DNA from: SZUA-430 sp964638635
GTDB taxonomy: Bacteria; Pseudomonadota; Alphaproteobacteria; Micropepsales; Micropepsaceae
Reading direction: 5' to 3'
Assembly: GCA_964638635.1 (NCBI GenBank)
Contig: CAZXAQ010000022.1
Span: 1-51,689 of the forward strand
Length of the DNA: 51,689 nt
A program made the position numbers and the translations under genes. Within the stretch, counting starts at the first letter, position 1. The number at the start of each line of letters is the position of its first letter. Under the pieces are notes generated by a model that saw only the letters and a program-made list of their open reading frames with translations, did no database searches and was not told the origin of the DNA. Positions 8,744 to 18,500 of this stretch are shown here, piece after piece.

Positions 8744-10189
8744 CTACAATCCCGACGCACCGACTATTTCCGACACCAACCGCGCATAGTCGCCACCGAC
8801 GTGGTGGCCGCCGGGTAGGCCGATAATTTTCGCGCCAAGCGCCGTGAGCTTCGGGCAAAGGCTGTCCGTTTCTTCCGTACCGTAAATACAAAGTGTCTTG
8901 ATGCCAGCCGCCTTCTGCATCTCGGGCAACGTCGGCAACGTGTCGCCGAGATTAACACCCGCCCACTCTGCCACATGGAACTCGAATTGCGCGGACGTTG
9001 ATGGGACGATCAATGTCAGAACGCGAACCCGCTTTTGCAGGTCGCCACTGAGCCGATGCACCACAAACGGAAACACGTCGCCGCCAAAAGAATAACCAAC
9101 CAAGATCACCCGGCTTTTGTTCCATACCTTCAGATAGCGATTGAGAGTGGCCTCAACGGCTCGCGCTGTCTCGTCCGGCGTGCGCTTGCTCCAGAAGTAG
9201 GAAAGCGAATCAAACCCAACAACCGGGATGCCCTTTGCGGCGAGGCCATTGGCGACCTCGCGGTCAAGTCCGGCCCATCCGCCGTCGCCGGACATCAACA
9301 CTGCGATGGAATCGCTGCCACCGCCTGTGGCGGGAACCTCCACCAAAGGCAGGGAGGAGACGTCCGGTGCGCTTGCGCCCGGAGGGATCGACGCCCGGTC
9401 GCCGATCGGCGGGAGTGGCTTCGGCCGGCGGGCCGACGCGATGATCTGATTGAACGCGTCCGTGAACTGCGGCATCCAATTCCGCTCCACCGAAAAGCCG
9501 TGGCCGACTGCGGGCAGTGAGACGAGTTTGCCGTTTGGCACTTTCGCAACGAATGCCGCCGTCGCGGTTGGGCTGCACACTTGATCCTGCCCGCCTTGCA
9601 GCACGTACCAAGGTTCCGTGAGCGTCTTGATCGCGGAGAAATCGACGCCCTTGCCGTCCGGCCGCTTGCTGTACTCAAGCCCGAAGCCTTTGCACCACGG
9701 ATGCTTTATCGGCAAATCGGGACAAAAACCAAGCGAGATGCCACCCAGAAACGTGCTGCGCGGCGCCTGTCCGAGAAGGGCGTAGACAAGCGTGGCGCCG
9801 GATGAGTAGCCGACCAGAACCGGGCGGTGAAAAGCCTTATAGCCGAGCTTTTTTTGAACGAACTGGGACAACTGCTCGAAGTCGGCTGCGGGATAGGCGC
9901 AGGCATCTTTGGCGCTCTCTTGCGCCTTCAGAAAGCGCGTGATGTCGATGCCAACGACCGTCGCGTCGAGAGATGCGAGCGTCTTCGCCATATTTACGAC
10001 GCCGAGGTTCCACCCGCCGTCGCCCGAAACAAACAGCACCATGTTTGAGGGTTCTGGCGAATTCCTATAGACGGTGACGTTCCCAAATTTCCCAAAGCTC
10101 AGAGTTTGCTGTTGCGGCACGGCCGCAAGAGCCGACGCAATGGCGCCCGCGAGGGCGAGCAAAGCAATCGTGAGGTTTCGAACGGTCAT
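8744..10189 (-). CDS. acvB: AcvB/VirJ family lysyl-phosphatidylglycerol hydrolase
   Basis: A 481-aa periplasmic protein with a signal peptide (residues 1-23) and two tandem alpha/beta-hydrolase modules. Each module begins with SGDGGW (55-60 and 300-305) and has a nucleophile elbow, GYSSG (127-131) and GYSFGG (365-370). This double arrangement is typical of AcvB; the shorter VirJ has one. In Agrobacterium and Rhizobium, AcvB acts on lysyl-phosphatidylglycerol made by LpiA/MprF and is needed for acid tolerance or virulence. Its start overlaps the stop of mprF by four bases (ATGA), so the two are coupled. The 281 bases after its stop (8463-8743) contain no gene I can support. Confidence 0.9.
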   Translation of the reverse strand: MTVRNLTIALLALAGAIASALAAVPQQQTLSFGKFGNVTVYRNSPEPSNMVLFVSGDGGWNLGVVNMAKTLASLDATVVGIDITRFLKAQESAKDACAYPAADFEQLSQFVQKKLGYKAFHRPVLVGYSSGATLVYALLGQAPRSTFLGGISLGFCPDLPIKHPWCKGFGLEYSKRPDGKGVDFSAIKTLTEPWYVLQGGQDQVCSPTATAAFVAKVPNGKLVSLPAVGHGFSVERNWMPQFTDAFNQIIASARRPKPLPPIGDRASIPPGASAPDVSSLPLVEVPATGGGSDSIAVLMSGDGGWAGLDREVANGLAAKGIPVVGFDSLSYFWSKRTPDETARAVEATLNRYLKVWNKSRVILVGYSFGGDVFPFVVHRLSGDLQKRVRVLTLIVPSTSAQFEFHVAEWAGVNLGDTLPTLPEMQKAAGIKTLCIYGTEETDSLCPKLTALGAKIIGLPGGHHVGGDYARLVSEIVGASGL

Positions 10190-12771
10190 TTGGAAACGAT
10201 CTCCTTAAGGCCGCCCGAGACGAGGGCCGCAATATCCAGTAACACATAGGGCAGCGATACGCCGCCAGGCGAAGCTAAGTAGCGAGGCTCCCAGTCGGGA
10301 CGGAACTTCTCTTTGTATTGGCGGAGTCCGGTGAAATTGTAGAAGGCCTCGCCATGCCGAAAGATCAGCGAGCCGATACGATGCCAGACCGGCGCAAGCG
10401 GGTGATTCTCAAGACCCGAAAGCGGCGCCATGCCGAGATTGAACCATTGAAAGCCCTGCGCTGAGCCCCACAACAAAAGCTCAGCAAACAGGAAATCCAT
10501 CACGCCGTGAAGATCGCCGCTGTTGTGACGCATCAAGTCGACGGAGAGCTCCTTCCGGTCGCCGCCCTCCAAAATGTTGGCAAAGCCCACAATCCGTCCC
10601 TCATGGCGCACGACAGCGCAACGGGTTTGCACCAGATACGCGTCCGAAAAGAAGCCTAGCGAGAAGCCTTTTTCGCCTGCCTTGTGTTCGGCAAGCCATG
10701 CATCCGACACCGCTCTCAGTTCGCCAAGATTCGAGCCGACTTGTTCGGGTTGCAGAATCTCGAATGTCAGACCTTCGCGTTGCGCTCGATTGCGTGATGT
10801 GCGGAGATCCTTGTTCTTCTTTCCCTCAAGCGAGAAGTTGACGAGCGGCACATGCGCCTCCTCGCCGACCTTCACGAGTGTCAAACCGAGATCGAGACAG
10901 AGCGGCAAATCGCTTGCCGTCACCTGATAAAACACCGCGCGCGCATCGTTGGCGTCGCAGAGTTCGCGGAAGCGCCAGGCGAGGGCGCGCGCTTCCGACG
11001 GATCGCCATAGGGTCCGCCGAGCGCGACCCACGTGCGGCCTCTGGTGCCATAGGTCAGGAATGACTTGCCGCTCGGTGAGAACAAGACGAACTTGTCGCC
11101 GGTCAACACCATCTGCGCCAAGGTATCGCCCGCCCGACGCGCGACAGACGCTGCATTGTGCAAGTCTTCAGGACTTGGCGTCGCGATGGCCGGCCGGCTC
11201 ATGCGCAACAGACGAAGCAGGGCATAGCCGACGAGCGCGATCGCCACGACGATGCTAGCCCGTAAAAAGCGTTGTGCGTCGCCCTCGAAGCCGAAGTCGA
11301 GCCATAGGCTGTGGGAATATGCCGTGTCGCGATATGCGAATAGGCCGACCCATGTCGCACCTCCGATGGCGGCCGCGATCGAGGCAACCCATCCGGCTGA
11401 CCAAGGCTCAGTAAGAAGGCTTGATCGACGGTAGAATGCACTGCGGCTTGCCATCAGCAATCCAAGAATGACCGTCAGGACGATGGCCTCTTCGAAGTCG
11501 AGCCCCTTGATCAGCGACACGGCGATACCGATCGCGAGCACGACGACCGCGAGGTAGTAGGCGCCGTCCTGTCGGCGGAACAGGCCGCGCGCGAGGATGA
11601 GCAGCGTCACGCCAGCTAGGCTTCCCGCTACGTGCGACAACTCTATGAAAGGCAGCGGCACGACGGCCTTGAGCGTTTCCATGCGGGTTTCTAGCGTCGG
11701 CGTTGCGCCGGAAAGCAGCAGCACGCCACCGCCGACGAACACCAACAGGCCAACGACCGGCGCAAGGATCGGGGCGATCACACGCTCCACATTTGTCGAC
11801 AGACGCGCAATCCGTGCGCGATTCTCGGCGAGTTCGCTGACCGCCAGCATTGCGGCCGCCACGATCAGCGGCAGCAAGTAGTAGATTGCACGATAGGCGA
11901 GAAGGGACGCGACCAATTCTTCCTTCGGCACGTTTGGCAGTAACATGACCATCACGGCTTCGAAGACGCCGACACCTCCGGGCACGTGGCTGATGAGGCC
12001 GGCCCACGTGGCGATGGTGTAGATGCCCGCAAAAGCGGCGAACCCCATGCCCACGTCGGACGGCATGAGCACATAAACGATGCCCGCAGATACCAGCATG
12101 TCGATCGCGCCGACGGCGATCTGTGCGGCGGCGAACTCCGGCTTTGGTATGCTGATCGACCATTGCCAGACTGATACCGGCTTGCGCATGAAGATCGAAA
12201 GTGCGCCGTAACCTGCAATTCCCAAGAGGATCAGCACGCCGAGCCCGTGAGCGATTTCGAACGGCACGTCGAGGCGCGCCAGAACGGATTCAGGCTCGGC
12301 GATCAGAGCGATACCCGCGAGCGTCAGCGACCCGATGCCGAACGCGATGCTGCAGTAAAGCGTGACCGCCGCCACATCGAACGCCGAAAGGCCCTGGTTC
12401 GCGTACATCCGATAGCGGATCGAGCCGCCGGTCAGCAGGTTGAGGCCGAGGTTGTGCGCGAACGAATAGCTGACGAACGAGACGAACGCCGTGCGCGCGT
12501 ACGCCAACGGCTTTCCAGCGTATCGAAGGCCGAAGGCCTCATTGACTGTGAGAAGAAAGTAGCTAAGCGCGGTCAGGGCAAGCGCAAGTACAATCGACGG
12601 CCAGGCGATGCTTTCCAGCCTGTCCGTGAGCGCCCCGCCGTCCAGTTCCCCCAACTCCGTGTGAAGAACCCATAGGGCAAGAACCAACAAGCCAAGCGAC
12701 ACGAGCGCCGGTGCGAACTTCGCGACAGATTCGCGTAGATCAAGCGAGTGTTTTTGCGCTGCCAATGTCAT
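10186..12771 (-). CDS. mprF: Bifunctional lysylphosphatidylglycerol synthetase/flippase MprF (LpiA)
   Basis: An 861-aa membrane protein that adds lysine from Lys-tRNA to phosphatidylglycerol and flips the product outward, reducing negative surface charge. The N-terminal flippase half (to about residue 530) has many membrane segments, with the family stretch GGVGVFEAVMV. The C-terminal cytoplasmic domain (DUF2156) begins near SVARRAGDTLAQMVLTGDK, contains KSFLTYGTRGRTWVALGGP, and ends with FNLGMAPLSGLE and LRQYKEKFRPDWEPRY. In rhizobia this gene (lpiA) is induced by low pH and co-transcribed with acvB, the order seen here. The promoter should lie in the 165 bases upstream (12772-12936). Length is normal for the family. 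Confidence 0.95.
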   Translation of the reverse strand: MTLAAQKHSLDLRESVAKFAPALVSLGLLVLALWVLHTELGELDGGALTDRLESIAWPSIVLALALTALSYFLLTVNEAFGLRYAGKPLAYARTAFVSFVSYSFAHNLGLNLLTGGSIRYRMYANQGLSAFDVAAVTLYCSIAFGIGSLTLAGIALIAEPESVLARLDVPFEIAHGLGVLILLGIAGYGALSIFMRKPVSVWQWSISIPKPEFAAAQIAVGAIDMLVSAGIVYVLMPSDVGMGFAAFAGIYTIATWAGLISHVPGGVGVFEAVMVMLLPNVPKEELVASLLAYRAIYYLLPLIVAAAMLAVSELAENRARIARLSTNVERVIAPILAPVVGLLVFVGGGVLLLSGATPTLETRMETLKAVVPLPFIELSHVAGSLAGVTLLILARGLFRRQDGAYYLAVVVLAIGIAVSLIKGLDFEEAIVLTVILGLLMASRSAFYRRSSLLTEPWSAGWVASIAAAIGGATWVGLFAYRDTAYSHSLWLDFGFEGDAQRFLRASIVVAIALVGYALLRLLRMSRPAIATPSPEDLHNAASVARRAGDTLAQMVLTGDKFVLFSPSGKSFLTYGTRGRTWVALGGPYGDPSEARALAWRFRELCDANDARAVFYQVTASDLPLCLDLGLTLVKVGEEAHVPLVNFSLEGKKNKDLRTSRNRAQREGLTFEILQPEQVGSNLGELRAVSDAWLAEHKAGEKGFSLGFFSDAYLVQTRCAVVRHEGRIVGFANILEGGDRKELSVDLMRHNSGDLHGVMDFLFAELLLWGSAQGFQWFNLGMAPLSGLENHPLAPVWHRIGSLIFRHGEAFYNFTGLRQYKEKFRPDWEPRYLASPGGVSLPYVLLDIAALVSGGLKEIVSK

Positions 12772-12936
12772 TGTGGAGTGGTTATGCAGACAGGTCTTTC
12801 AGTCGTAGTCCAAAATTGCATGATGCAAAAGCGTGGCGCCAACGGTCGTGCCCGCACCTTCTTGATCGGTTGGGTTTACGTTGTACTGACGTTCGCTTGT
12901 CCGGTCCTAAGCTTTGACGGGGCCTTAGCGCCGCAC

Positions 12937-13716
12937 CTATTGCATGTACCAGCCGTGGCTGACAATCAGCGATTGGCCGGTGAGCGCTGTCGAATTGAAC
13001 GAAGCGAAGAACAAGGCTGCTTCGGCGACGTCATCGACGGTCGTGAACTCCCCGTCGACGGTTTCCTTCAGCATCACGTTCTTGATCACCTCGGCTTCGC
13101 TGATGCCGAGCGCTTTGGCTTGTTCGGGGATCTGCTTTTCGACCAGCGGTGTGCGCACGAAGCCTGGGCAGATCACGTTCGCGCGGACTTTGTGCGCAGC
13201 GCCCTCTTTCGCCACGACCTTGGCGAGGCCGATCAAACCGTGCTTTGCGGTCACGTAGGGACCCTTCAGCATTGAGGCCTCTTTCGAGTGGACGGAACCC
13301 ATGTAGATGATGCTACCGCCTTCAGGCTGTTTGTACATTTGCCGCAGCGCGGCGCGCGTGGTCAGGAATGCGCCGTCGAGGTGGATGGCGAGCAGCTGCT
13401 TCCACTTCGCGAAGTCGAATTGATCGAGCGGTGCCACGGTTTGGATGCCGGCGTTCGAGACCAAAATGTCTAGGCGGCCGTAGACGGCGATCGCTTTGGC
13501 AACGCCGGTGTCAACGGCCTCTTCGTTCGTCACGTCCATCGCGACGGCGAGCGCTTTCGAGGGTCCACCGAGTTCGGCGGCGGCGGCATCGGCGCCTGCT
13601 TGGTTTAGGTCGGCGATAACGACTTTCGCGCCTTGGCGCACGAAGACGTTGGCGATGTCGCGGCCGATGCCGCTGGCGGCGCCGGTGACGAGGGCGACTT
13701 TGCTTTCAAGGCGCAT
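12937..13716 (-). CDS. 3-hydroxybutyrate dehydrogenase (SDR family)
   Basis: A 259-aa classical short-chain dehydrogenase. It has the NAD-binding TGAASGIG (11-18), Asp36 in VVIADL favouring NAD over NADP, NNAG-like SNAG (87-90), and the catalytic set Ser141, Tyr154 and Lys158 (YVTAK). Similarity in length and in the C-terminal region (GFVRTPLVEKQIPEQA) to D-3-hydroxybutyrate dehydrogenases supports interconversion of 3-hydroxybutyrate and acetoacetate. It is the last gene of a three-gene cassette, 15 bases after the acetoacetate decarboxylase gene, which fits ketone-body or polyhydroxybutyrate breakdown. Confidence 0.88.
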   Translation of the reverse strand: MRLESKVALVTGAASGIGRDIANVFVRQGAKVVIADLNQAGADAAAAELGGPSKALAVAMDVTNEEAVDTGVAKAIAVYGRLDILVSNAGIQTVAPLDQFDFAKWKQLLAIHLDGAFLTTRAALRQMYKQPEGGSIIYMGSVHSKEASMLKGPYVTAKHGLIGLAKVVAKEGAAHKVRANVICPGFVRTPLVEKQIPEQAKALGISEAEVIKNVMLKETVDGEFTTVDDVAEAALFFASFNSTALTGQSLIVSHGWYMQ

Positions 13717-13731
13717 GGGGAGGGGTCCTTT

Positions 13732-14469
13732 CTAACGGAGGTAATCGTACACGACTTGCCCGAGACCCAGGGTGAGGTCGGCCAAGATGTGAACGGCGGA
13801 GACGACTTCGAGAACGGGAAGTTCGGCGACGGGGGCGAGCGCGTGCGGGTTCAGCTCAAGCGCGGCGGGGCCGATCCAGGCGCCTTTAAGGTTCACGTCT
13901 TTCAGCGCGTACTCCACGATCTCGCAGATGCGCGGCGTGCCGTCGACGTGGGGGATGATTTTGAGCAGGAAGTTCGGCATCGCGAGCGCGGCTTGCACGG
14001 CGGCGAGGTCGGCCTGTTTGTGCTTGAAGCCCATTGTGCCGGTCGCGACGCGCACAGGGCCGTAGTTCAGCGTGCCGACCAGCGTGTCGGTTTCGACCTT
14101 GAGGCTCGGGTCGGCGAGTTTCTTCGGGAAGCCCCAGAGTTCGCGGCCGCCGGCGATCGGCGGATCGTCGTTCAAGAACATGCAGTGCGTGTAGTTGCCT
14201 TTTCGGCCGTTGAACGTGACCGGAATGACTTGGCCGGACTCCGTGTAGTCGCCGAAACCGGTCGAGTCCGGCATGCGGATGAATTCGTATTTGACATGCT
14301 CGCCATCGGGGAGGAGCGGTTCGGGTACGACGGCGCGCAGCTTTGCGGGATCGGTGCGGTAGGTGATGATCAGATATTCGCGGTTGACGAAGCGGTAGGG
14401 GCCGGGCGGGTAGGCCGGGCTCGTGAGCGGCATCGCGAATGCGCGTTCGCGGACTTCGGCGGCTTTCAT
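13732..14469 (-). CDS. adc: Acetoacetate decarboxylase
   Basis: A 245-aa enzyme predicted to convert acetoacetate to acetone and carbon dioxide. The active-site segment GRELWGFPKKLA is present, with Lys116 in the position of the Schiff-base lysine and Lys117 as the neighbour that lowers its pKa. Other family landmarks are PPGPYRFVNREYLI near the start and YTHCMFLND. The ATG at 14469 is fixed by AAGGAG seven bases upstream; the longer open frame before it overlaps the patatin gene and is not coding. It sits 11 bases after the patatin-like gene and 15 before the hydroxybutyrate dehydrogenase gene. Confidence 0.93.
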   Translation of the reverse strand: MKAAEVRERAFAMPLTSPAYPPGPYRFVNREYLIITYRTDPAKLRAVVPEPLLPDGEHVKYEFIRMPDSTGFGDYTESGQVIPVTFNGRKGNYTHCMFLNDDPPIAGGRELWGFPKKLADPSLKVETDTLVGTLNYGPVRVATGTMGFKHKQADLAAVQAALAMPNFLLKIIPHVDGTPRICEIVEYALKDVNLKGAWIGPAALELNPHALAPVAELPVLEVVSAVHILADLTLGLGQVVYDYLR

Positions 14470-14480
14470 TTGGGGCTCCT

Positions 14481-15647
14481 TTAGTCGCGACCGTCGGCGG
14501 CGAGGTCGAAGGTGAAGACGCCATCGGACTTTTCGAAGATATCCTTGTGGCGAAGCGTGCGTTTGGCGTCGTTGTAGCCCGCGCGCCAATGCTCCTCCAT
14601 CGTGAGGCGCGAGAACTCGAAATCTTTCGAGTCGCCTTCGTAGTCCTGCGTGCGGTAGATCAAGTGCACGATGTTGTAGGTATGCGGGTCGGACTCTTCG
14701 TCGAGCAGTTTGGCCGACGGTAGATCGCGCAACTCGCCGGGAAGGCGCTGGACGATGTCGTAGATCGCAGTGCGCAGCTTGTGCATCCGCTTCAGCGCGT
14801 CGGTGCCCGCACGCGTCCGGCTTGAGTATTGGATTTCTTTCTGGCGGGTCATCACTTCTTGCAACGTGCGGGGAAAGGCGCCGCGCGCGCTCCAAAGGTC
14901 GACTTGAAACGCCAGAACATCGACATCGTCGCAGTTTTCGACGACCCATTGCAGCGGCGTGTTTGAGACGATGCCGCCGTCCCAGTAGTGCTCGCCATCG
15001 ATTTCTACGGCCGGGAAGCCAGGCGGCAACGCGCCGCTTGCGAGCACGTGGTCGGCGGTGATCGGCATGCGTTGGGAGTCGAAGTAGACGAAATTGCCCT
15101 TGCGCACGTTCACCGCGCCGACCGAGAACCGCATTGTCTTGGCGTTCACGCGGTCGAAATCGACGAGCCGTTCGATCGTCGCTTTCAGCGGCTTCGTGTC
15201 GTAGTAGCTCGTCGCCTCAAGAGAGCCCGGCGGCTGGAGCCAAGGCGGCGGCAGCCGCGGCTCGAAGAAGCCTGGGGCGCCGGCCATCGTGGCGAAGGCG
15301 GCGTTTGCTTGGTTGAACCACTGCCGCGCAAAGTCGCCTTTCGCGAACATCGATTGCCATTCGAGGGGGGCTCCAAAGCCCGGCGTCGCGCTGATGCCTT
15401 CCCAGAACTGGCGAAGCTTTGCGACGCGCTCGGCGGGCGCGTTGCCCGCGATGATGGCCGCGTTGATCGCGCCAATCGAGATGCCAGCAGCCCAGGTGGG
15501 TTCGACCTCCGCCTCGGCCAGCGCCTCGTAGACGCCGCCCTGATAAGCGCCAAGCGCGCCGCCGCCTTGCAAAAGCAACGCGACACAGCCGAAGTCGTAC
15601 TTGCTTCGCCTGGCAGTCGTCGGCCGTCCTTCATTGGATCGCTTCAC
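14481..15647 (-). CDS. Patatin-like phospholipase with DUF3734-type C terminus
   Basis: A serine lipid acyl hydrolase of the patatin family. It has the oxyanion loop QGGGALGAYQGG, the nucleophile elbow GISIGA, and the catalytic Asp in YWDGGIVSN. The C-terminal part (VDLWSARGAFPRTL, then RTRKEIQYSS-like sequence and LIYRTQDYEGDSKDFEFSR) fits DUF3734, common in proteobacterial members. No ATG precedes the conserved core. I chose the GTG at 15647 (VKRSNEGRP); a TTG at 15698 would add 17 residues, and neither has a good ribosome-binding site. Genomes often place this gene with acetoacetate decarboxylase and hydroxybutyrate dehydrogenase, as here, suggesting lipid or PHB-related metabolism. Confidence 0.85.
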   Translation of the reverse strand: MKRSNEGRPTTARRSKYDFGCVALLLQGGGALGAYQGGVYEALAEAEVEPTWAAGISIGAINAAIIAGNAPAERVAKLRQFWEGISATPGFGAPLEWQSMFAKGDFARQWFNQANAAFATMAGAPGFFEPRLPPPWLQPPGSLEATSYYDTKPLKATIERLVDFDRVNAKTMRFSVGAVNVRKGNFVYFDSQRMPITADHVLASGALPPGFPAVEIDGEHYWDGGIVSNTPLQWVVENCDDVDVLAFQVDLWSARGAFPRTLQEVMTRQKEIQYSSRTRAGTDALKRMHKLRTAIYDIVQRLPGELRDLPSAKLLDEESDPHTYNIVHLIYRTQDYEGDSKDFEFSRLTMEEHWRAGYNDAKRTLRHKDIFEKSDGVFTFDLAADGRD

Positions 15648-15850
15648 TTCACGCCAAGCCCTATAGTTCGGAGGAGACCTAAGCGCTAACCCTATCAAGT
15701 ACCTGTCGCTTAGGTGAACGAATTGTCACGCAGGAGCGTTTTGCGAACCTGTCAATGAGTTCATGCAAGTGACAGGCGGATGTGAGGCTACGCGTCTACT
15801 TCTGACTTCGCGGACGGAATGCTCCGTGCACAACAGAAGGAAAGATCAAT

Positions 15851-16168
15851 ATGACCCGTATGGCTACCGTAACCGCTTTTGCGGCGCTGCTCCTCGGATC
15901 GGTCACTGCGTATGCTGCGAACCAGACAATGGCTTCGAACACGAGCGCAACTCAGCCTTCCACCGACTACACGGCGCAATGCTCCAGCTTGGCCAGTCAG
16001 TGGCAGACCGCGGAAGCGGCGCACATGACCAACCCAAACCTCGGCAAGGCGAAAGCGGATGCGGCGAAGGGTGAGAAACTCTGCAAGTCGACAAACGTGT
16101 CGCAACACAAGCGTGGCGCGTCGGACTATCGGGCAGCGCTGAAACTCCTGGGGGTGACGCCGGTCTAA
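15851..16168 (+). CDS. Small exported protein of unknown function
   Basis: A 105-aa protein with a signal peptide (residues 1-23, ending AYA) and a mature domain of about 80 residues containing two Cys (QCSSLASQW and EKLCKST) that could form a disulfide. Conserved points are ASQWQTAE, LGKAKADAAKGEKLC and YRAALKLLG, all shared with the broken copy at 6030-6262. The start has AAGGAAAG upstream. No family name is known to me. It stands alone in its direction, divergent from the patatin cassette. Confidence 0.75.
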   Translation: MTRMATVTAFAALLLGSVTAYAANQTMASNTSATQPSTDYTAQCSSLASQWQTAEAAHMTNPNLGKAKADAAKGEKLCKSTNVSQHKRGASDYRAALKLLGVTPV

Positions 16169-16653
16169 CTTTCCGACGCGCCTTTTGCCCGGGCGTCCCG
16201 GGTACACTGTCTGCACCCGGGTAATCTCCCTCGTTGCTTGGTGGCAGATTTCCGGCGAACAACATCCCAGGAAACGGTTCGTCGTCACCGGCGTGCGGGA
16301 TATACCCCGATCCCGTCGCCGGCCTTCAGACCGGCAAGTCGCTCGCGATTTCTCTCCAGTTCGCAGCGGCTTGCCGGTTATCTCCGTTGAGACGTGAAGC
16401 CAGGCATCAGAGGCTGTGTTCGTCGCCACGACAGCGCTCCCCGTGGTTCAATGTTCGAAGCGCTGTTTTCGATTCACGTTCTTTCCACCCATCGAGACTC
16501 CGCGGCTCTTGCTCGCTGCAAAACATAGCGCGTGCCCACTGAGCGCAGGTCGCACGACTTGGCTGAATTGTAACATTGCGGCCAGCGTGCCGCACGCTTT
16601 GTGGGTTTAGCTTTGCCAGGCCTACCGGCATCGGAACAACGAAAGGACGCCAA
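16169..16653. other. 485-base intergenic region with a GC-rich hairpin
   Basis: No gene was recognised on either strand. Just after the preceding stop lies CCCGGGCGTCCCGGG (16189-16203), whose second half can instead pair with ACCCGGG about 11 bases further on, giving two mutually exclusive short hairpins. One of them could act as a terminator for the gene at 15851, although no T-run follows. The right end must carry the promoter of the DUF2853 gene. Confidence 0.4.
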
Positions 16654-17070
16654 ATGAGTGATCAGAAGATCGACTACCGACCCGACATCAGGAAATACGT
16701 CGCCCTTATTGACGAGGCCGCCGTCGAGGGAATCGTCCGTCACCTCGGCATAGCGCTTCACTATCGCGACAGCGCAACGGTTTCGGCGAGCGACAAGTCC
16801 GAACTCGCGTTGTTGCGCGACGGATTCGTCAAGAAAAAGCTAGGTATAGCCGAGGCGGGCACTGCGATCGACGATGCAATTCGCGACGTGATGCAGAAGA
16901 TGGCCGCCGACCACCGCAAGTCGCGTGTCACGGTGTGCTACCTGCTGGCCGAACGGTTCGGCAAGCTCGATCTGTTTTCGAAGCACAAGGCAAGCGCAGA
17001 GGCGAGGGTTGCGCGAAACGATCAGCCGTCGCGCCGCGCGCTGCATCATCCAATGGGCGGCGAACGTTAG
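16654..17070 (+). CDS. DUF2853 family protein
   Basis: A 138-aa protein with the DUF2853 pattern: an N terminus MSDQKIDYRPDIRKYV, then VRHLGIALHYRDSATVSASD, LRDGFVKKKLG, and KSRVTVCYLLAERFGKLDLF. The usual family member is about 110 aa; the extra C-terminal tail is Arg/Ala-rich and probably flexible. The ATG at 16654 has AAAGGA upstream. No signal peptide or membrane segment. Function unknown. It is convergent with the histidine-kinase gene at 17151. Confidence 0.85.
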   Translation: MSDQKIDYRPDIRKYVALIDEAAVEGIVRHLGIALHYRDSATVSASDKSELALLRDGFVKKKLGIAEAGTAIDDAIRDVMQKMAADHRKSRVTVCYLLAERFGKLDLFSKHKASAEARVARNDQPSRRALHHPMGGER

Positions 17071-17150
17071 TCCGCGGAGCCCGCTGCCAGCAACTGGGTT
17101 CCTGAAGCCTCCTTGCAGCGACGCCAAGGCGCTGCGGGGAGGACTTGCGT

Positions 17151-18500
17151 TTAGAATTTGAGTTCGCAACGTAAGCCTGGGTGATTGTCCCCCAATGAGA
17201 TCGTGGCGCCATGGAGTTCCGCGACGGCCGCGGCAAGGCTAAGTCCCAGGCCCGACCCCGGCGTTGTGCGGCTGCGCTCTAGTCGGACGAAGCGCCCGAG
17301 TACGCGCATTCTGTCTGCTTCGGGAATGCCCGGTCCATTGTCCGCAACGATGAGAATTGGACGGCCGTCTCGCTTTGCGGCGTTGAGCGAAACGTCCGTG
17401 CCGGACGGGCAATGGCGAAGCGCGTTCTCGACGAGGTTTGCCGTCATTTGCGTCAACAAGTTTGCATTGCCATTCACAACGATGTTTGGTTCGATTGACA
17501 CCAGGATGCGTTGGCCACGTGCTTCGGCGTCGGCGTCGTATGCCTCGGCCACGCTCTCCAAGATTCGAGAGAGGTCGACTTCCGCGAAGGTCGAACGCGC
17601 CGCGCCAGCTTCGGTCTCGGCGATCTTCAGCAGCGCGGAGAAGGTATCCAACAGGCCGTCCGCTTCCTGAATCGCGGCGCGCACGGCTTTCTCGTAGTCC
17701 GAGGTCGTTTGTGCGCGGAGCGTGGCGCGCTCCAGGCCTTGACGCAACCGCGACAAGGGCGTCCGGAGGTCGTGCGCGACATCGTTCGCGACCTGGCGCA
17801 TCGTTTGCACGAGCCCGTCGATCCGATCGAGCATGGCGTTCATGCTCTTGGCGATCTCGTCGATTTCGTCGCCAGAACCGCCGACCGGCGCCCTGAGGGC
17901 GAACTTCCCCGCTATGATTTCGCGGCACACATTAGTAACGGTCTCGATGCGGCGCCAGGATCGGAAACTCATTGTCATAGCTGCACCGAAGGCGAGCATC
18001 AGAGCGGCGGCGATGCCGGCGGGCAGCGTCGTTAGGAAGAAGGCCCGCAAGGCCTGGGCGTGGTCGGTCGCGCCGCCGACAACGAGCGTCATGCCGTTGA
18101 CCAGCCGTTCCGACCGCAACCTCATGGCGTAACCGTTTTCGTGCTGGCGCTCCGGCGGAATGTCGAGAGTTGTCCAGCCTTTCTTGGGCGGGGAACTCAA
18201 CGTTGAGCCAGCGACCCGGTGTCCGCCCGGGTCAAAGAGTGTGTAGACAAACTGGGTCTTGTTCAGGGCGGCCGTTCGCACAGCGATCTCGTTGGCGAAT
18301 CTCTCTGGTTCGTTCATCGAGGCCTCGCTGGTCAGCGAGTCAAACTCGGCGCCGATGTCGCGGTCGAGCTGTTGCGAGAGCGTGCCGACGGTGACGGTGT
18401 AAAGCAATACGAGCAGCAACGCGACTGAGATCGTCATCATCGCGCTATAGATCAGAGTGAGGCGGAATACGAAACTTCGCGCGATAGCGAAGTTAAGCAT
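17151..18500 (-). CDS. HAMP-domain sensor histidine kinase
   Basis: A 449-aa membrane sensor kinase. Membrane segments lie at about 14-36 and 155-178 around a periplasmic domain of about 115 residues. HAMP follows (about 180-233), then the phospho-acceptor site NDVAHDLRTPLSRL with His243, the N box (NLVENALRHCP), G1 (VADNGPGIPE) and G2 (TPGSGLGLSLA). It is encoded downstream of, and overlaps by eight bases, the response-regulator gene at 18493. The QSE/PmrB-like layout suggests an envelope signal, but the ligand cannot be read from the sequence. Confidence 0.92.
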   Translation of the reverse strand: MLNFAIARSFVFRLTLIYSAMMTISVALLLVLLYTVTVGTLSQQLDRDIGAEFDSLTSEASMNEPERFANEIAVRTAALNKTQFVYTLFDPGGHRVAGSTLSSPPKKGWTTLDIPPERQHENGYAMRLRSERLVNGMTLVVGGATDHAQALRAFFLTTLPAGIAAALMLAFGAAMTMSFRSWRRIETVTNVCREIIAGKFALRAPVGGSGDEIDEIAKSMNAMLDRIDGLVQTMRQVANDVAHDLRTPLSRLRQGLERATLRAQTTSDYEKAVRAAIQEADGLLDTFSALLKIAETEAGAARSTFAEVDLSRILESVAEAYDADAEARGQRILVSIEPNIVVNGNANLLTQMTANLVENALRHCPSGTDVSLNAAKRDGRPILIVADNGPGIPEADRMRVLGRFVRLERSRTTPGSGLGLSLAAAVAELHGATISLGDNHPGLRCELKF

